Assembly (NCBI GenBank): GCA_029721515.1
Contig: CM056553.1
Location: 3,733,001-3,797,000, forward strand
Direction: 5' to 3'
Length of the DNA: 64,000 nt
From: Synanceia verrucosa
Lineage: Eukaryota > Chordata > Actinopteri > Perciformes > Synanceiidae
In this document: piece after piece, positions 1 to 12,050 of the stretch
Layout: every line of letters starts with the position of its first letter
How positions within the stretch are numbered: position 1 is the stretch's first letter
Notes under the pieces: model-generated
Databases searched by the model: none
Told to the model about the DNA's origin: nothing
The model's input: the letters and a program-made list of their open reading frames with translations, nothing else
Program-made: the position numbers and the translations under genes

Positions 1-214
1 GATAGAGCACCAATTAGATGACAGGTCACCCTTTTCCATCATAGGGATTTTACTTTTTAATGTTGTATTGCAGATATTGAATGAATAAGGAACAATGTCA
101 GGGTTAAATTCTACATTAAATGGTCAACTTTCTCAACCACCTGAGCTCAAGCTGCTCACTCCTGAATTTTGTCAAGTCACAAAAATTGGATTGAAGCAGC
201 TGATTCTGGCTGAT

Positions 215-216
<2 letters not shown>

Positions 217-246
<30 letters not shown>
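217..246. repeat. Poly-T tract
   Basis: An uninterrupted run of 30 T residues. It could be the A-tail of a retroelement inserted on the minus strand, but the sequence next to it matches nothing else in the window, so its origin is open. Confidence 0.9.
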
Positions 247-251
<5 letters not shown>

Positions 252-2381
252 AAAAGTAGTGGTTCTTTCAGTTGAGAGTCAGTGCTGAATGAAATAGCAG
301 GTCTTGTAAATCAATCATGCACCAACTGAGTGGGGTTTTTTTTGTGAATTATTTTTGTCTGGAAAATGACTTTTCCAAGGCTGTGTAGAAAGATGCGTGC
401 GAAAACAAGTTTATGAGGATGTAAAAATGAAAGTGTAATGAAATTATCTTTGGCTCGGTTTGTAACCATGCGTGGACCAGGCAGACAGTAATGTGAAATC
501 CCTTCAACAAGATTACTTCAGACCATCAAAGGCTGATTCCTCCACTCTGAAAAAAAAGCTTGGTGCACATATACAGTGCATTCTCTCATAAAATCCATCA
601 ACATATTGTAAAGTCAAAGCTTGGCCATGAAGATCAAATGCAGGAGTCAATGAGAAGATGAAGGGCTGCGGTAATCCAAAGCAGCCATTCGTGCACCGTA
701 CCCGTCTTCTGTGAAGAGGACGGAAATGAGATCTGACCTGAACGAGGTGATGCAAAGAAGGACAATCAGGTTTGAGCTTGAACTTGAGTTAAATTAAATA
801 TGAGGGCAGATAATGAGATGCTAATTTCATTCTGTGGCACTCGAGCTCAGCTTTCGAGGGTCGGCCCTGTCTCTTCCCTCAGGGGTCGTGGGGAGACGTT
901 GGAGAGGCGAGTTGTTGGTTTGAGTCTCAGGCTGCAGGAGTTAAGCTGAAGAGGCTTTTAAGTAGTGAGCTACAAAAAGGTTATTGTATGCCTTGGGGGA
1001 AGCGAGAGCCAGCAAACAACACTGCCTTCCTTCCTAATAAGGAGTGTGTGAACAGCCAAGCTGATGCTGACAGTGGGTCTGTTGCATGTCTCTATTGGTT
1101 TAACATGCTTCTGGGTTTTAAATTGTCCCAATTCTCTGCAGCAGTTTTTCCCACCGACCCCTTGCTGCAGAGTCTAATGCGAGGGCCTGCTGTTTCCTAG
1201 CTCGCTCGTCTTTTTCCAGTTTCCATCCCCGTCGTCTGCTCAAGCTGGGAAAAATCTCAGCATGTGGAAATAAATATCAATCAGTAAACTCCACCGTTGG
1301 GTTCGTTACATGGCCATTGTGTGAGATATCACTTGCACCGGCTTTCGCCAAACGAACCAAACAGTCCTTCATTTCGAAGGTGCAGGGCCAAATATAGCAG
1401 CCGTGTTGAAAAGTGGAATACAAATGATTTAATGAAATATACAGGAGGTATTTCAGTATTTTCTGACTGGAGTGAGTCAGAAGGGAAAAGGGTGGTGATG
1501 ACATGAGATGGAGTGGTTAACCCATCCTGGCACTTCAGAGCTTCACAGTTCACTCATTAACGAAGCTGCCAGTATGATCTCATGTCTGGTTGCTTTCATC
1601 ACTGTGACGACTGAGGCAGAAAAATACACTGTGGCCAAAGCTCTGTGGACATCTCTGTTGTATGTCTGCTTCTCCCAGTTTGATGTGAAACAAGTGCTTT
1701 TAAACGCCAGCCAACAGCTTTGAGATGAACCGAAAAGAGGATTATGAGCAAGAAATCAGTGGCCGAGCTCATTGATGAATAAATAGCTCTAGGATCTATT
1801 CCAGGACTCTCACTCTACAAACCTGCAGTCGTCATTGAAATTCAGGTAAAATTAATTAAAGGTCAAGGTGGTAATACTGAGAAAAAGCAAAGGTCACCAG
1901 ATTTTAAAGGTAAAAAACATAAACCACCCTAAAAACCAAGCCCAGTGTTGCCGACTCTTTTCCAATGACAGCAGCTTGCAGGAGTAGCTCCAAAAATCCC
2001 TAAATCTAGAGTGAAATTCAACAAGTCAGCAACTCTTCAAAATTAAAACTTTTTGTTCACATTTGTTCAAATTCTTCTCACGTAAAAGTGACTAAACATG
2101 AGCAAAAAATTTGAAATTGAAATTAGTAAATAGTATGTGTGTGTACATTAAGTTAATGATCTGTTAATGAACAGATTAGTTGAGTCCACTTAAAACCTGC
2201 ATGATCTTTTACAGTGTAGGGGTGATAGCAGGGTATTTATGTACGTTTGTCTATATACTGTCAGTAAAACTCCATTCAATTCAATTAAAGCACAGAGAGC
2301 AGCAAAAACGGACTGCACATGAATGTAAAAAAAAATCTCAAAATTCTATTACAAGAGAAAAAAATAAATGACAGTATATAT
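247..2381. other. No gene seen
   Basis: Only short unconnected reading frames under about 80 codons occur here on either strand, none with a recognisable domain or convincing splice context. No tandem repeat or element ends were recognised. It reads as ordinary intergenic or intronic vertebrate DNA. Confidence 0.6.
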
Positions 2382-2419
2382 AGTGTAAAGGGCTATACAA
2401 ATAAATTTGATTTGATAAA
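2382..2419 (+). repeat. Possible LINE 3' tail
   Basis: The string GTAAAGGGCTATACAAATAA followed by A/T-rich sequence resembles the 3' tails of L2-type fish LINEs, which commonly end in a GTAAAGCGCTATA-like motif plus a short A-rich repeat. No reverse transcriptase coding remains upstream. The assignment rests on this tail motif alone. Confidence 0.4.
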
Positions 2420-4269
2420 ACAACCAATTCAGTTTATTGGATACAATTATAAAATTATGTTTTCCAGTCACTTCTCTTGTTTGATTCTAATCTTTATGTA
2501 TTTAAGAAACAGGGAATAATAGTTGAAAGTTGTATTTTGGTTGTAAAGTGATGCCACTATTCCTTTTATTTACAACATCAGGATGGATATAAAAACCCTG
2601 TTTATCTTAACTGACTGGATAATTGTATTTACCTGTTACTTGTGAAGTTATTCCATGACAAAAAAACACATTACATGCAGTAATGTATTGGTGTAAATGC
2701 CTGTTCCTTTATGTGCAGTACCCCATCTGGCCCACAGATGTTACTGTTGCATCGTTAAACACTAATCTTTGCATTGCATGAAAGCATTAATGCTGGAAGT
2801 AATTTATAAAATTCATGTTCCCCTCTTAAAACATTCCCCAGGACACAGGCCTGTTTATATCTGAATCATACTGATGGAAAAACCAAAGTTATGTAATCAG
2901 TGAAATCACTGAAATGACGTGTCATAAAATAATTAGCTGAGCTCATTCGCAAATAACTGTTTATTTACACAACATCTCTGATGATTAAGTGGTCACTGCT
3001 GTGTCTTTGACTAACTGGGCAGAAATTGAATGTGGCATACAGCCACAGATTTCCATGAACATGTTGCAGAATAATACACTATTAAAAGTGAAGAAGTTAT
3101 GAAACATCAATCAAAAAGCTGAAAGGATGTTGATTTGAAGGTTTACACTCACACAGACCTGTGAATAATAGCATCTAAATGGTATCTGGAATGGATAACA
3201 TCAGCATGATCTCTTTGAATCTGTTGCTTTCATATTCATTTTCACAGTGTCGTTTAAATGAAATGCTTCCCAGGAAAGAGATTTGATACAGAACAAACAA
3301 TCTGCAGCAGGCCAAGTCATTTCAATAACAATTTGACCTGTGATGGATACAGATGGGGGGGTCATACATTCACTTGGCTCCTGTATTCAGACACTAAATG
3401 GCTTCGCCCAAGATCCAGATCCAAGATAAGAAAATGAAGAAGACTGGACTCTGGAGTCCTTTGAAACTGATATGAAACTCTGCAGAGGAGCGAGGAGGAC
3501 AGTGACAAGTTGCAACGAGTGGAGTGTGATGGCGTTCATTAGAAACTTTATCCAGTTTCACTTTCTCACCGGACCCCCTTCTTCAGGTTGCCCTCAGAAA
3601 ACACAATGCTGGGAGTTTCTTTAGTCACCCTGAAGTACAGACGACAAACAGGATAAATGTGAAATCAGTAGGGCTTTTTGGGGGAGATTTCCTTGTCGCA
3701 CAATATTAGAATTTGACTCAATTAAGATTGAAAATGACAGAAGCAGTGTTACTTTAGACACGTGTGGCTAAATGTGACAGCTGGACTAGAATAAGTAGCA
3801 TGAATGACTTTTGTTTTGGTTTTTCATTTCAAATGTACCAGCGTTGTGTTGAGTATTGTTTCCAGTCAGCATGTTTCCCTCTAACTTTACCTAAACCTAA
3901 ACAAAAGCTCATGCTGCACTCCAGATATTCCAGACGCCATACATACAGAAAAACCTTTCATTTTAAATAGCGTTTGTGTAGATTACATAATGATTATTTA
4001 CTGACTTTACCACCTAATAACAGGTTTTGACCACAATTTACTTGCAGAAGAGGTTTTCTTTTATGTATTATTTTTATCATTTTCCTGGAGCTGATGGTTA
4101 ACTGTTAGCAATGTGCTCCACCATTGTTGTGTGAAGTTGGCGTGGATGGATTTGGATGTTAGATGGAGAAATAGGAACTTTAAGTGGCACTCCATTGTAT
4201 TTTTTCTAGCAGAAGATCAGAAACTTTCACTATCTGAGTTACTGTATGTGGAATGCAGCAATGTCCCTA
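2420..4269. other. No gene seen
   Basis: AT-rich single-copy-looking DNA. The longest reading frames are about 70 codons and unconvincing. No repeat structure was recognised. Confidence 0.6.
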
Positions 4270-4563
4270 ACCTTAACCCCCCCCGCTGCAATCCCATTAC
4301 CCTCCGTGATCACCCGCTCCCCCCTCCGCAGTCCCGCTAACCCCACTGATCACCACACGCCCCCCACTGATCACCCGCTCCCCCCGCTGCAATCCCGCTA
4401 TCCTCAGTGATCACCGCATGCCCCCGCCGCCGCAATGCCCCTACACTCACTGATCACTGAACTCCCCCCCACTGATCACCCGCTCCCCCCGCTGCAATCC
4501 CGCTATCCTCAGTGATCACCGCATGCCCCCCCCCCGCCGCAATGCCCCTACACTCACTGATCA
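4270..4563. repeat. C-rich minisatellite with CACTGATCACCGC core
   Basis: A C-rich tandem array. Two long units of roughly 100 bp (about 4367-4470 and 4471-4563) are nearly identical. They are built from shorter degenerate subunits of the form CACTGATCACC, poly-C, GCTGCAATCCCGCTA. A single further copy of the core lies at about 4855-4890. The same core occurs in reverse orientation at 48135-48182 and partly at 42275-42306, each time beside hAT-like element sequence, so the array may have grown from part of a dispersed element. Confidence 0.8.
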
Positions 4564-4966
4564 CCTGCATGGACTGACATGTTGTCAGACTCTAAACAAC
4601 ACTAAGCAACAACATCTAGACACATACATCTCCCAAAGACACAGCACACTGTCTGCAAACCACAACCATGCTGTCGATGGGTAAATAAATCAAAACCTGT
4701 GCCACTCAGCAACCCTTAATCCAGCATTACCACCACTGAGCATTTCCATATTACTGAAGCCATAAACCACAAGTTAAATTATTATTCCACGAAAAGTACT
4801 CACCTCTGATTGGCTGGCAGATACCTGTGAGTGTGAGTGGTTGTCTTCTGTCTCTCAATCCCGCTACTCTCACTGATCACCGCAGCCCCCCCATGTTGTC
4901 TGTCTGTCTCTCAATTTGTCTCTGATTGGCTGACAGATACCTTCTGGTCACACACAACGTCTTGTC
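4564..4966. other. No gene; isolated minisatellite core
   Basis: No coding evidence. At about 4855-4890 there is one more copy of the minisatellite core (AATCCCGCTACTCTCACTGA then TCACCGC), separated from the main array by about 290 bp of unrelated sequence. Confidence 0.5.
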
Positions 4967-5180
4967 AGTGGTTAGCACTGATGCCTCACAGAAAAAGGGT
5001 ACGGGGTTCGGTTCCCGGCTCGGGACCTTTCTGTGTGGCATTTGCATGTTCTCTCTATGTCTGCATGGGTTCTCTCTGGGTAATCCGGCTTCTTCGCACT
5101 ATCCAAAAACATGCATGGGGATTAGGCTAATTGGCCCCACGACCCTTTGTGAGGATAAATGGTAGAAATTGGATGGATAT
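4967..5180 (+). mobile_element. tRNA-derived SINE, internally shortened copy
   Basis: The 5' part carries a polymerase III A-box-like AGTGGTTAGCACTG and a B-box-like GGTTCGGTTCC at 5005-5015, with tRNA-like spacing. The body then matches the longer copy at 46253-46635 (CTGTGTGG, GCATGTTCTC, CAAAAACATGCATGGGGATT). Compared with that copy the middle of the 3' half is missing and the tail is reduced to GGATGGATAT. It is a retroelement fossil, not a functional tRNA gene. Confidence 0.8.
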
Positions 5181-5380
5181 CCACCACCTGCTAATGCTAG
5201 TGTTAACTGAAAAGCCTGCTAACGTCAAATAGCGAGTGAACTGTTTTAAAACTCACCAGGAAGCTCCAGGAAGTTTGTAAATATTCCTCCATCTTTTAGC
5301 TTTTGTCCTCCATCTTGGATTACTGTTGACTTCTGGGAAGATCGACACTGATTGGCTTTTATGAGATGACCTCACATATA

Positions 5381-6181
5381 TACTAAGAGGCATTAAAAAC
5401 GCAACTAAGTCAATGTAAAATATAATTGGATACAACTACTTTGTATACAAAAAATGTTTTGTTTACTACCACTCGTGGCTATTGAAACTATGGAGCCACA
5501 TTTTTCAGCTAAAACAATAAATTAACATGGCAGATGGTACCAATCCTTGTTTTTGCATGTGTGATTCGTTAGGACATTGTTTGAAAGCTTTCAGTGAGTT
5601 CTTTTGGTGATTTGAGCTCAAATGGTCAAGGCTTTAAAAACCCGGAGGAAAAATGCAAGCTGTCACAGACGGTCACCACACCACGCTTAGCAGCAAACAT
5701 GAGGGAGCAGGCCATTGGTACGCTGAGATCCGGAATGACCGAAGCGAGGGTAGCCAGGCATTTTGGCGTCCACAGATGCACTATCTCACGCCTGCAGGCA
5801 CATTATGCACAGACATAATGTGCAGGTTATGGACTGGCCGCCTAATTTTCCGGATATGAATCTGATTGAACGCCTTTGGGACAATCTGGATCGCCGTGTA
5901 CGGCGTCGTATTCCACTGCCGGTGACGGTTGCTGATCTCAGTACTGCACTCTTGGAAGAGTGGGAAGCGATTCCAGTGGCCGAAATCAACACGCTCATCA
6001 TGTCTACACCACCACAATCACACAAGATACTGACATTTGTAATCCATGTCGATTAATTTTTCTGTTGTTGCTTTTGTTCATTCATGTTCAGTATCATACC
6101 AAGTGAAGTCGCCGAATAAATTATGAAAATTCAAATTAATATCGAAAAAATACAATGTTGCATTTTTAATGCCTCTTAGTG
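5381..6181 (+). mobile_element. Internally deleted Tc1-like DNA transposon
   Basis: An 801 bp element flanked by TA on both sides, with terminal inverted repeats: YACTAAGAGGCATTAAAAA at the left end is mirrored at the right end (TTTTTAATGCCTCTTAGTG). Inside are two pieces of a Tc1/mariner transposase. From 5594 there is an N-terminal helix-turn-helix segment (EARVARHFGVHRCTISRLQ). From about 5820, in another frame, comes the end of the DDE domain (DWPPNFPDMNLIERLW, where the E is the likely last catalytic acid), followed by the usual C-terminal helix. The core between them, with the first catalytic aspartates, is gone and the pieces are out of frame, so no active enzyme can be made. It could be mobilised only by a transposase acting in trans. 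Confidence 0.9.
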
Positions 6182-7158
6182 TATTTTTGGTCCAACAAAC
6201 TTCCATTTTTTTCAGATGATGAAAACAAATGTACTCAAAGAAAAGACTGAAAGACTGAAAAGTCCTCTGTTTTATGATTGGGAGTTAAGGCTACTCTAAG
6301 GTGTTAAAGAGGTGCCTCATTTCATAAACTCATACCCTCATCTCAAATTAAAGGTGATGACGTAGCAAAAACTGAAATGAAGGTATTATGTACCATATCA
6401 GCAGGGGCACCATTTTCTAAATCCATGAATACATTCCTGTTACTTTATGATGGTTGGTTTAATGACAGGCCTATTAGGAGATCTGAACAGCACACTGGGT
6501 TTGTAGTCAGCCTGATGGTATTTTGGGTTAAGTCCTAGTTGAAAACACTCAGGCAATTCACTTCAGCTTGAAGTTGGTCTGATTGCCCTTTTCAGATATT
6601 GCATTGCCGCGTGTGAATCTATAGATTCTCCTCTCTACATGAGGCAAAGTGCGTATGCACGTCTTGACTTCCTGCAGGACTGGACTTCCTCTTTTTACTG
6701 ATGAAATAATTTTCACTAAAATGCACAAAAGCATTTCTGCAATTATAATTTAACTCTGGACTCGATGACTATGGCTTATGATGAGGATTATGGTTATATC
6801 TGAGTGAGCTTTCATACATCAGAAACACTGTTTCTGATGTAATTGTTAACTGCACACGCTGCCAAATTACATTTCCTGAAGAGCAATGCTTGAATACAAT
6901 TCTGATGTACTTGGACTCACTTATACATACCAGTGGTACTCTTTACTACATGTCAGAAAGACACACGACTGATTGATTGATATTTTATCACAAAAAGCAA
7001 CTCCTTTAGGACCAAAAAATAAAAAGAAAAAGAAAAAATGATACCTTTCACAATATACATGCAGTCACTTAAGCAATAGTTTAAATGATAATATTGTTTG
7101 GTAGAGTTTTAACAATGAATTTCAATGCAAGACGTTAACTTATCCATTTACTCAGACA
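6182..7158. other. No gene seen; one short hairpin
   Basis: AT-rich intergenic-looking DNA without coding signal. The only structure noticed is the 25 bp inverted repeat at 6816-6840. Confidence 0.6.
6816..6840. repeat. Short perfect inverted repeat
   Basis: Two 10 bp arms, ACATCAGAAA and TTTCTGATGT, separated by CACTG. An inverted repeat this short in AT-rich DNA may be chance. No function is claimed. Confidence 0.7.
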
Positions 7159-8240
7159 CAGTGGGCAACACCGGGGTCTGTTCAGTGAAGCCCATATGGA
7201 GGTAACTTAAACTTGATAAAAAAAAGTCTGTATTGAAGTTTATGGAATAATGATCCTTTTCTCCCCTAGTTTATTCCCTCTGTAAACAGTGTAAACATGA
7301 GTTTGTGGTCTAAATGATTCGTTTAACCCTTTGGGTCCTGAGCCTATTTTGGCCATTTTTTAATACTTGTGATTTTGTCTCTATATACCACATAAAAATG
7401 TTTAACATGCCCATGCTTGGTATCTTTTTTTCAGCACAACTTCATCTATATCAAGAGTTAGTTATTATTTCACTATAACCTACTTCATTAACATATTGGG
7501 CCAAAAAATGATCAAATTTGAATTGAATAAAAAAATTGTATTTATTACAATAAAAACCACAAACATGCTCAATCAACTGTTTTGGAACTTGAAAACCTAA
7601 ATATAGGTTGCTAATATGAATATGTAAATGTAAAATTGAAATAATGTAATACTATATACAAATATTTGCAATAAAAAATCTGATCACGCGGGTTTGATCA
7701 TAGGCCCCACAGGGTTAAAGCCTCTTAGAATACAACAGGATGTCAAATTTATTGAAATATGGGCAAATATAGAGTGAAAACGTGGCTATAGAGTGATTGA
7801 CAGGTTTCTGCTGTCAATCACAGTCTGAAGAGGAGCGGCACTGATGATCTGATCTCATGTTTTCTTCGTCTGAGGCACACTTGCACTGTTTACCGGTAAG
7901 TTAGGTTATGTTGTGAGCCACAATTAGCATTCCAGTTAATATCACTGTTCATGTGAATTACGGAGGCAGAAGAAGAAGGTGGACAAAGATATATATTACA
8001 CTGGTACTGTTAGCATAGCAACTGCAATGTTATCAGCTAACTAAACTGATCATTCAGATCTTAAACTCACGTTAACACTGTGTACAGGTAATGCACCATG
8101 GGAGAAAGGGGTCACTTTCCCATAGACTTCAATACAGACAACTTTTTGAAACTGCCAGTATTGCCCCCTGCTGGCTGTTGGAGAAAATGCAATTTTAAGT
8201 CACTTCCATATGGGCTTCACTGCCGTTCACTAACAGGTTA
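7159..8240 (+). mobile_element. Non-autonomous DNA element with ~150 bp terminal inverted repeats
   Basis: The left end (CAGTGGGCAACACCGGGGTC, then CAGTGAAGCCCATATGGAGG) is mirrored by the right end at about 8090-8240, whose reverse complement reads CAGTGAAGCCCATATGGAAG. Further shared blocks include GTCTGTATTGAAGTYTATGG and, in the right arm, the reverse complement of CAGCAGGGGGCAATACTGG. A second, left-half copy lies at 54903-55260 and retains the CAGGGGGCGATACTGG block that the left arm here has lost. No transposase coding is present. The superfamily is not assigned because target duplications are unclear. It hosts a nested MITE at 7323-7718. Confidence 0.7.
7323..7718. mobile_element. piggyBac-like TTAA MITE nested in another element
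   Basis: TTAA at 7323-7326 and at 7715-7718 bracket a 388 bp insert with short inverted ends: CCCTTTGGGTCCTGAGCC on the left and GGCCCCACAGGG on the right. The related element at 54903-55260 is uninterrupted at the same point and reads GTTTAAATC, so it is a natural empty site and shows that a single TTAA was duplicated on insertion. TTAA duplication is the hallmark of the piggyBac superfamily. The interior is AT-rich and non-coding. Confidence 0.8.
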
Positions 8241-9740
8241 CATCACTATTTATATACACTCTATGATCATGAATGAAGCAGACAGCTTTATGCAGTCAAA
8301 TGTGTCATCCTGCTGTGTATCGTGCACAGATAAAAGCCTGAAGCTGTCGGAGGAGAGGTGTGTAAATCTTTTACTGTACATTGAGCCACCTCTTTAAATG
8401 TATCCCGCAGTTCTATTGTTACCACGGGATAGATTTCATTTTTGTCAAGGCGGAAAATAATAGCTTTGGGAGTGTAACGTTCGCCCATGTAGACTGTGAC
8501 AAAGAAAAGCTCTGTTAAAATGTGCTGACTGTGGGCGAGAGCACACTGTGCCTCCCACAAGGGAGAGGGCCATCCCTTGATTTGTGTCCCTCGATTCAGC
8601 GATCACATATCATAAATGGTGTCACGGTGGGAGGGGGAAAAAAGAGCAGGGGTGCAGATGGATCCCTGAGGCACCCCATTAAGCAAAGTTTAACATCGTA
8701 AGCATTTCTTGAGTTACACTAGTATCAAATGCACTGCCGTCTATGAAGTGCCTAGGGATACACTTTTCAAGTAGGAATAAAAAGGTACATTCATGCTCAG
8801 GCCTTGAGCTATTGCTAGAAAAAATAGTTGAATCAGGATAAAAATCTATTTATAACACCACATTTGCCATGCTTGGTACAAAGCATAATAAATGTCCGTC
8901 TCCTTTATGATAAGCAGGAAAACAACCATGGGACAGAAAGGTCTATTTAGCCAGCTAGAAAGAGAAACGAGAGATTCATTAGGCTGCAGGAAGCCGGTCC
9001 TGAAAGTTGGCAAGCTCCAGCAGAGAGTTCCACTGAGGTTGGGAGATGTTCTGTAATTTCCGACCCCGAGCTAATCTGTACAGCATGCTGTGTGGTGAGT
9101 GTGCCATTTCCACTCGGGGCGGGGGGATGACAGATTCGTTGCATTTGAACTCCCTCATGTCTTCCTTGTCACGTCTGTAATTAAATATGTGCTCCCTGGG
9201 AGACAGTGGGGTTCTGGGTAATAAAAAGCCTACTTTGTGAGCCTCCCCCCCTTTCTGTTTTACTCTACATGGAATTTTAATGCTTGCAAAGTTAATCTCT
9301 ATATCTGCCAAGAAGCATCTCTGCTCAAACGAGGCCACATGAGTTCTTTTCTGCAGTTGAACAATCTTTTCTAATCGTAACTAAATGACTCTAACAGACG
9401 TCGCCTTTAATACAACTCTGAATGCAAAAGAGCATGTGGAAATATCAGGAAATATCAGGGGGAGCGTGTCTCCATGACATTTTATCACCAAAGGTTGTTT
9501 AGTTTTACCAGAAGTCATTTGGTTTTCAAATGGCTTCTATCAAAGTTCCCACAAGGAACTTCTAAGGGTTTATAAAGTAGCATCGGTTTATTACTGATGC
9601 TTCTAAATGCCCCATATGAAACAAACATGATCATAGGAAGGAATATTGGCATGTTTGCAGATTCACAAGAAACTCCTCCAGCTCAGATTCCAGCAGAGCT
9701 GCGAGCACTTTTGACCTGCAGTCACAAGTCAGCAGCATCC
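8241..9740. other. No confirmed gene; one 119-codon minus-strand frame
   Basis: Compositionally less AT-rich than its surroundings around 8940-9360. The minus-strand reading frame 8979-9338 encodes 119 residues with no recognisable domain, signal peptide or repeat. The stretch might be conserved non-coding DNA, but that cannot be tested without other genomes. Confidence 0.4.
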
Positions 9741-12050
9741 TCCAACCACCAACACCAACACCACACCAACACCAACAACAACAAAACCAACACCAAACCA
9801 ACACCAACACCAAACCAATACCAACACCAAACCAACACCAACACCAATACCAAACCAACACCAACAACAACACCAATACCAAACCAACACCAACACCAAA
9901 CCAACACCAATACCAAACCAGCACCAATACCAAACTAACACCAAACCAACACCAATACCAAACTAACACCAAACCAACACCAATACCAAACCAACAACAA
10001 CAACACCAACACCAAACCAACACCAACAACAACACCAAACCAATACCAATACCAAACCAACACCAACAACAACACCAACACCAATACCAAACCAACATCA
10101 ACACCAAACCAACACCAATACCAAACCAACACCAAACCAACACCAATATCAAACTAACACCAAACCAACACAAATACCAAACCAACACCAACACCAAACC
10201 AACACCAATACCAAACCAACACCAAACCAACACCAATACCAAACCAACACCAATACCAAACCAACACCAAACCAACACCAATACCAAACCAACACCAAAC
10301 CAACACCAAACCATACCAACACCAACACCAACACCAACAACACCAACACCAACACCAACAACACCAACACCAAACCAGCACAAAACCAACACCAACACCA
10401 AACCAACACCAAACCAACACCAATATCAAACTAACACCAAACCAACACAAATACCAAACCAACACCAACACCAAACCAACACCAATACCAAACCAACACC
10501 AAACCAACACCAATACCAAACCAACACCAATACCAAACCAACACCAAACCAACACCAATACCAAACCAACACCAAACCAACACCAAACCATACCAATACC
10601 AACACCAACACCAACACCAACAACACCAACACCAACACCAACACCAACAACACCAACACCAAACCAGCACAAAACCAACACCAACACCAAACCAACACAA
10701 AACCAACACCAAACCAACACCAATACCAACAGCAACACCAAACCAACACCAATGCCAACACCAAACCAACACCAACACTAACACTAACACCAAAGCAACA
10801 CCAACACCAAACCAGCACCAAACCAACACCAACACCAAACCAACACAAAACCAAACCAGCACCAAACCAGCACCAACACCAACACCAAACCAGCACAAAC
10901 ACCAACACCAAACCAACACCAACAACAACACCAACACCAAACCAACACCAAACCATCACCAACAACAACACCAACACCAAACCAACACCAACACCAAACC
11001 AACACCAAACCAACACCAATACCAAACCAACACCAGCACCAACAACAACACCAACAACACCAACACCAATACCAAACCAACACCAACAACACCAACACCA
11101 ATACCAAACCAACACCAACACCAAACCAACACCAACACCAAACCAACACCAATACCAAACCAACACCAAACCAACACCAATGCCAAACCAACACCAATAC
11201 CAAACCAACAACACCAACACGACCACTAACAACACCAACACCAACAACACCAACACCAAACCAACACCAACACCAAACCAACACCAACACCAAACCAACA
11301 ACACCAACACGACCACTAACAACACCAACACCAACAACACCAACACCAAACCAACACCAACACCAAATCAACACAACACCAACACCAAACCAACACAAAA
11401 CCAACACCAAACCAACACCAGTAGCAACAGCAACACCAAACCAAAAGCAACACCAAACCAACACCAACACCAAACCAACCCAAACCAACACCAAACCAAC
11501 ACCAAACCAACACCAATACCAGCAGCAACACCAATGCCAACAGCAAACCAACAACACCAACACCAACACTAACACCAAACCAACACCAACAACACCAACA
11601 CCAAACCAGCACCAACACCAACAACACCAACACCAAACCAGCACCAAACCAACACCAACACCAAACCAACACAAAACCAAACCAGCACCAACATCAAACC
11701 TACACCAAACCTACACCAAATCAACACCAACGCCAACACCAATACCAACACCAATACCAACACCAACACCAACACCAGCACCAAACCAACACAAAACCAA
11801 ACCAGCATCAACTCCAATACCAACACCAACACCAAACCAACACCAACACCAACACCAATACCAATACCAACACCAACACCAACACCAAACCAACACCAAC
11901 ACCAACACCAGCACCAAACCAACACGAAACAACATCAAACCAACACCAATACCTACACCAAACCAACATCAAACCAACACCAATACCTACACCAAACCAA
12001 CACCAACACCAATATCAGCACCAACATAAAACCAACACCACATCCATGGA
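9741..12050. repeat. 2.3 kb CCAACA-type hexamer satellite
   Basis: About 2,300 bp built almost wholly of A and C on the plus strand, from interleaved units CCAACA, CCAAAC, CCAATA and CCAGCA. The minus strand is therefore G/T-rich (TTGGTG, GGTTTGG). Larger blocks are reused: a marker with CAATATCAAACTAACACC appears at about 10144 and 10421 (period about 277 bp), and a block with GACCACTAAC appears at 11221 and 11309 (period 88 bp). The very long reading frames on the minus strand (Val-Leu-Trp-Cys-Gly rich) arise because the hexamer contains no stop codon there. They have no start context or domain and are not genes. Confidence 0.95.

Noticed and set aside
4270..4563. A CRISPR-like array because of evenly spaced repeats
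   Set aside because: The units are contiguous degenerate minisatellite repeats without unique spacers, in a vertebrate-type genome with no cas genes.
8979..9338. 119-residue minus-strand frame as a gene
   Set aside because: No recognisable domain, signal, splice support or codon pattern. Kept only as a note in the gap entry.
9631..11925. Several very long minus-strand reading frames (up to 307 codons) of Val/Leu/Trp/Cys/Gly repeats
   Set aside because: They are the automatic result of stop-free GGTGTTGGT-type hexamers. They overlap in several frames, lack domains and have no start context.
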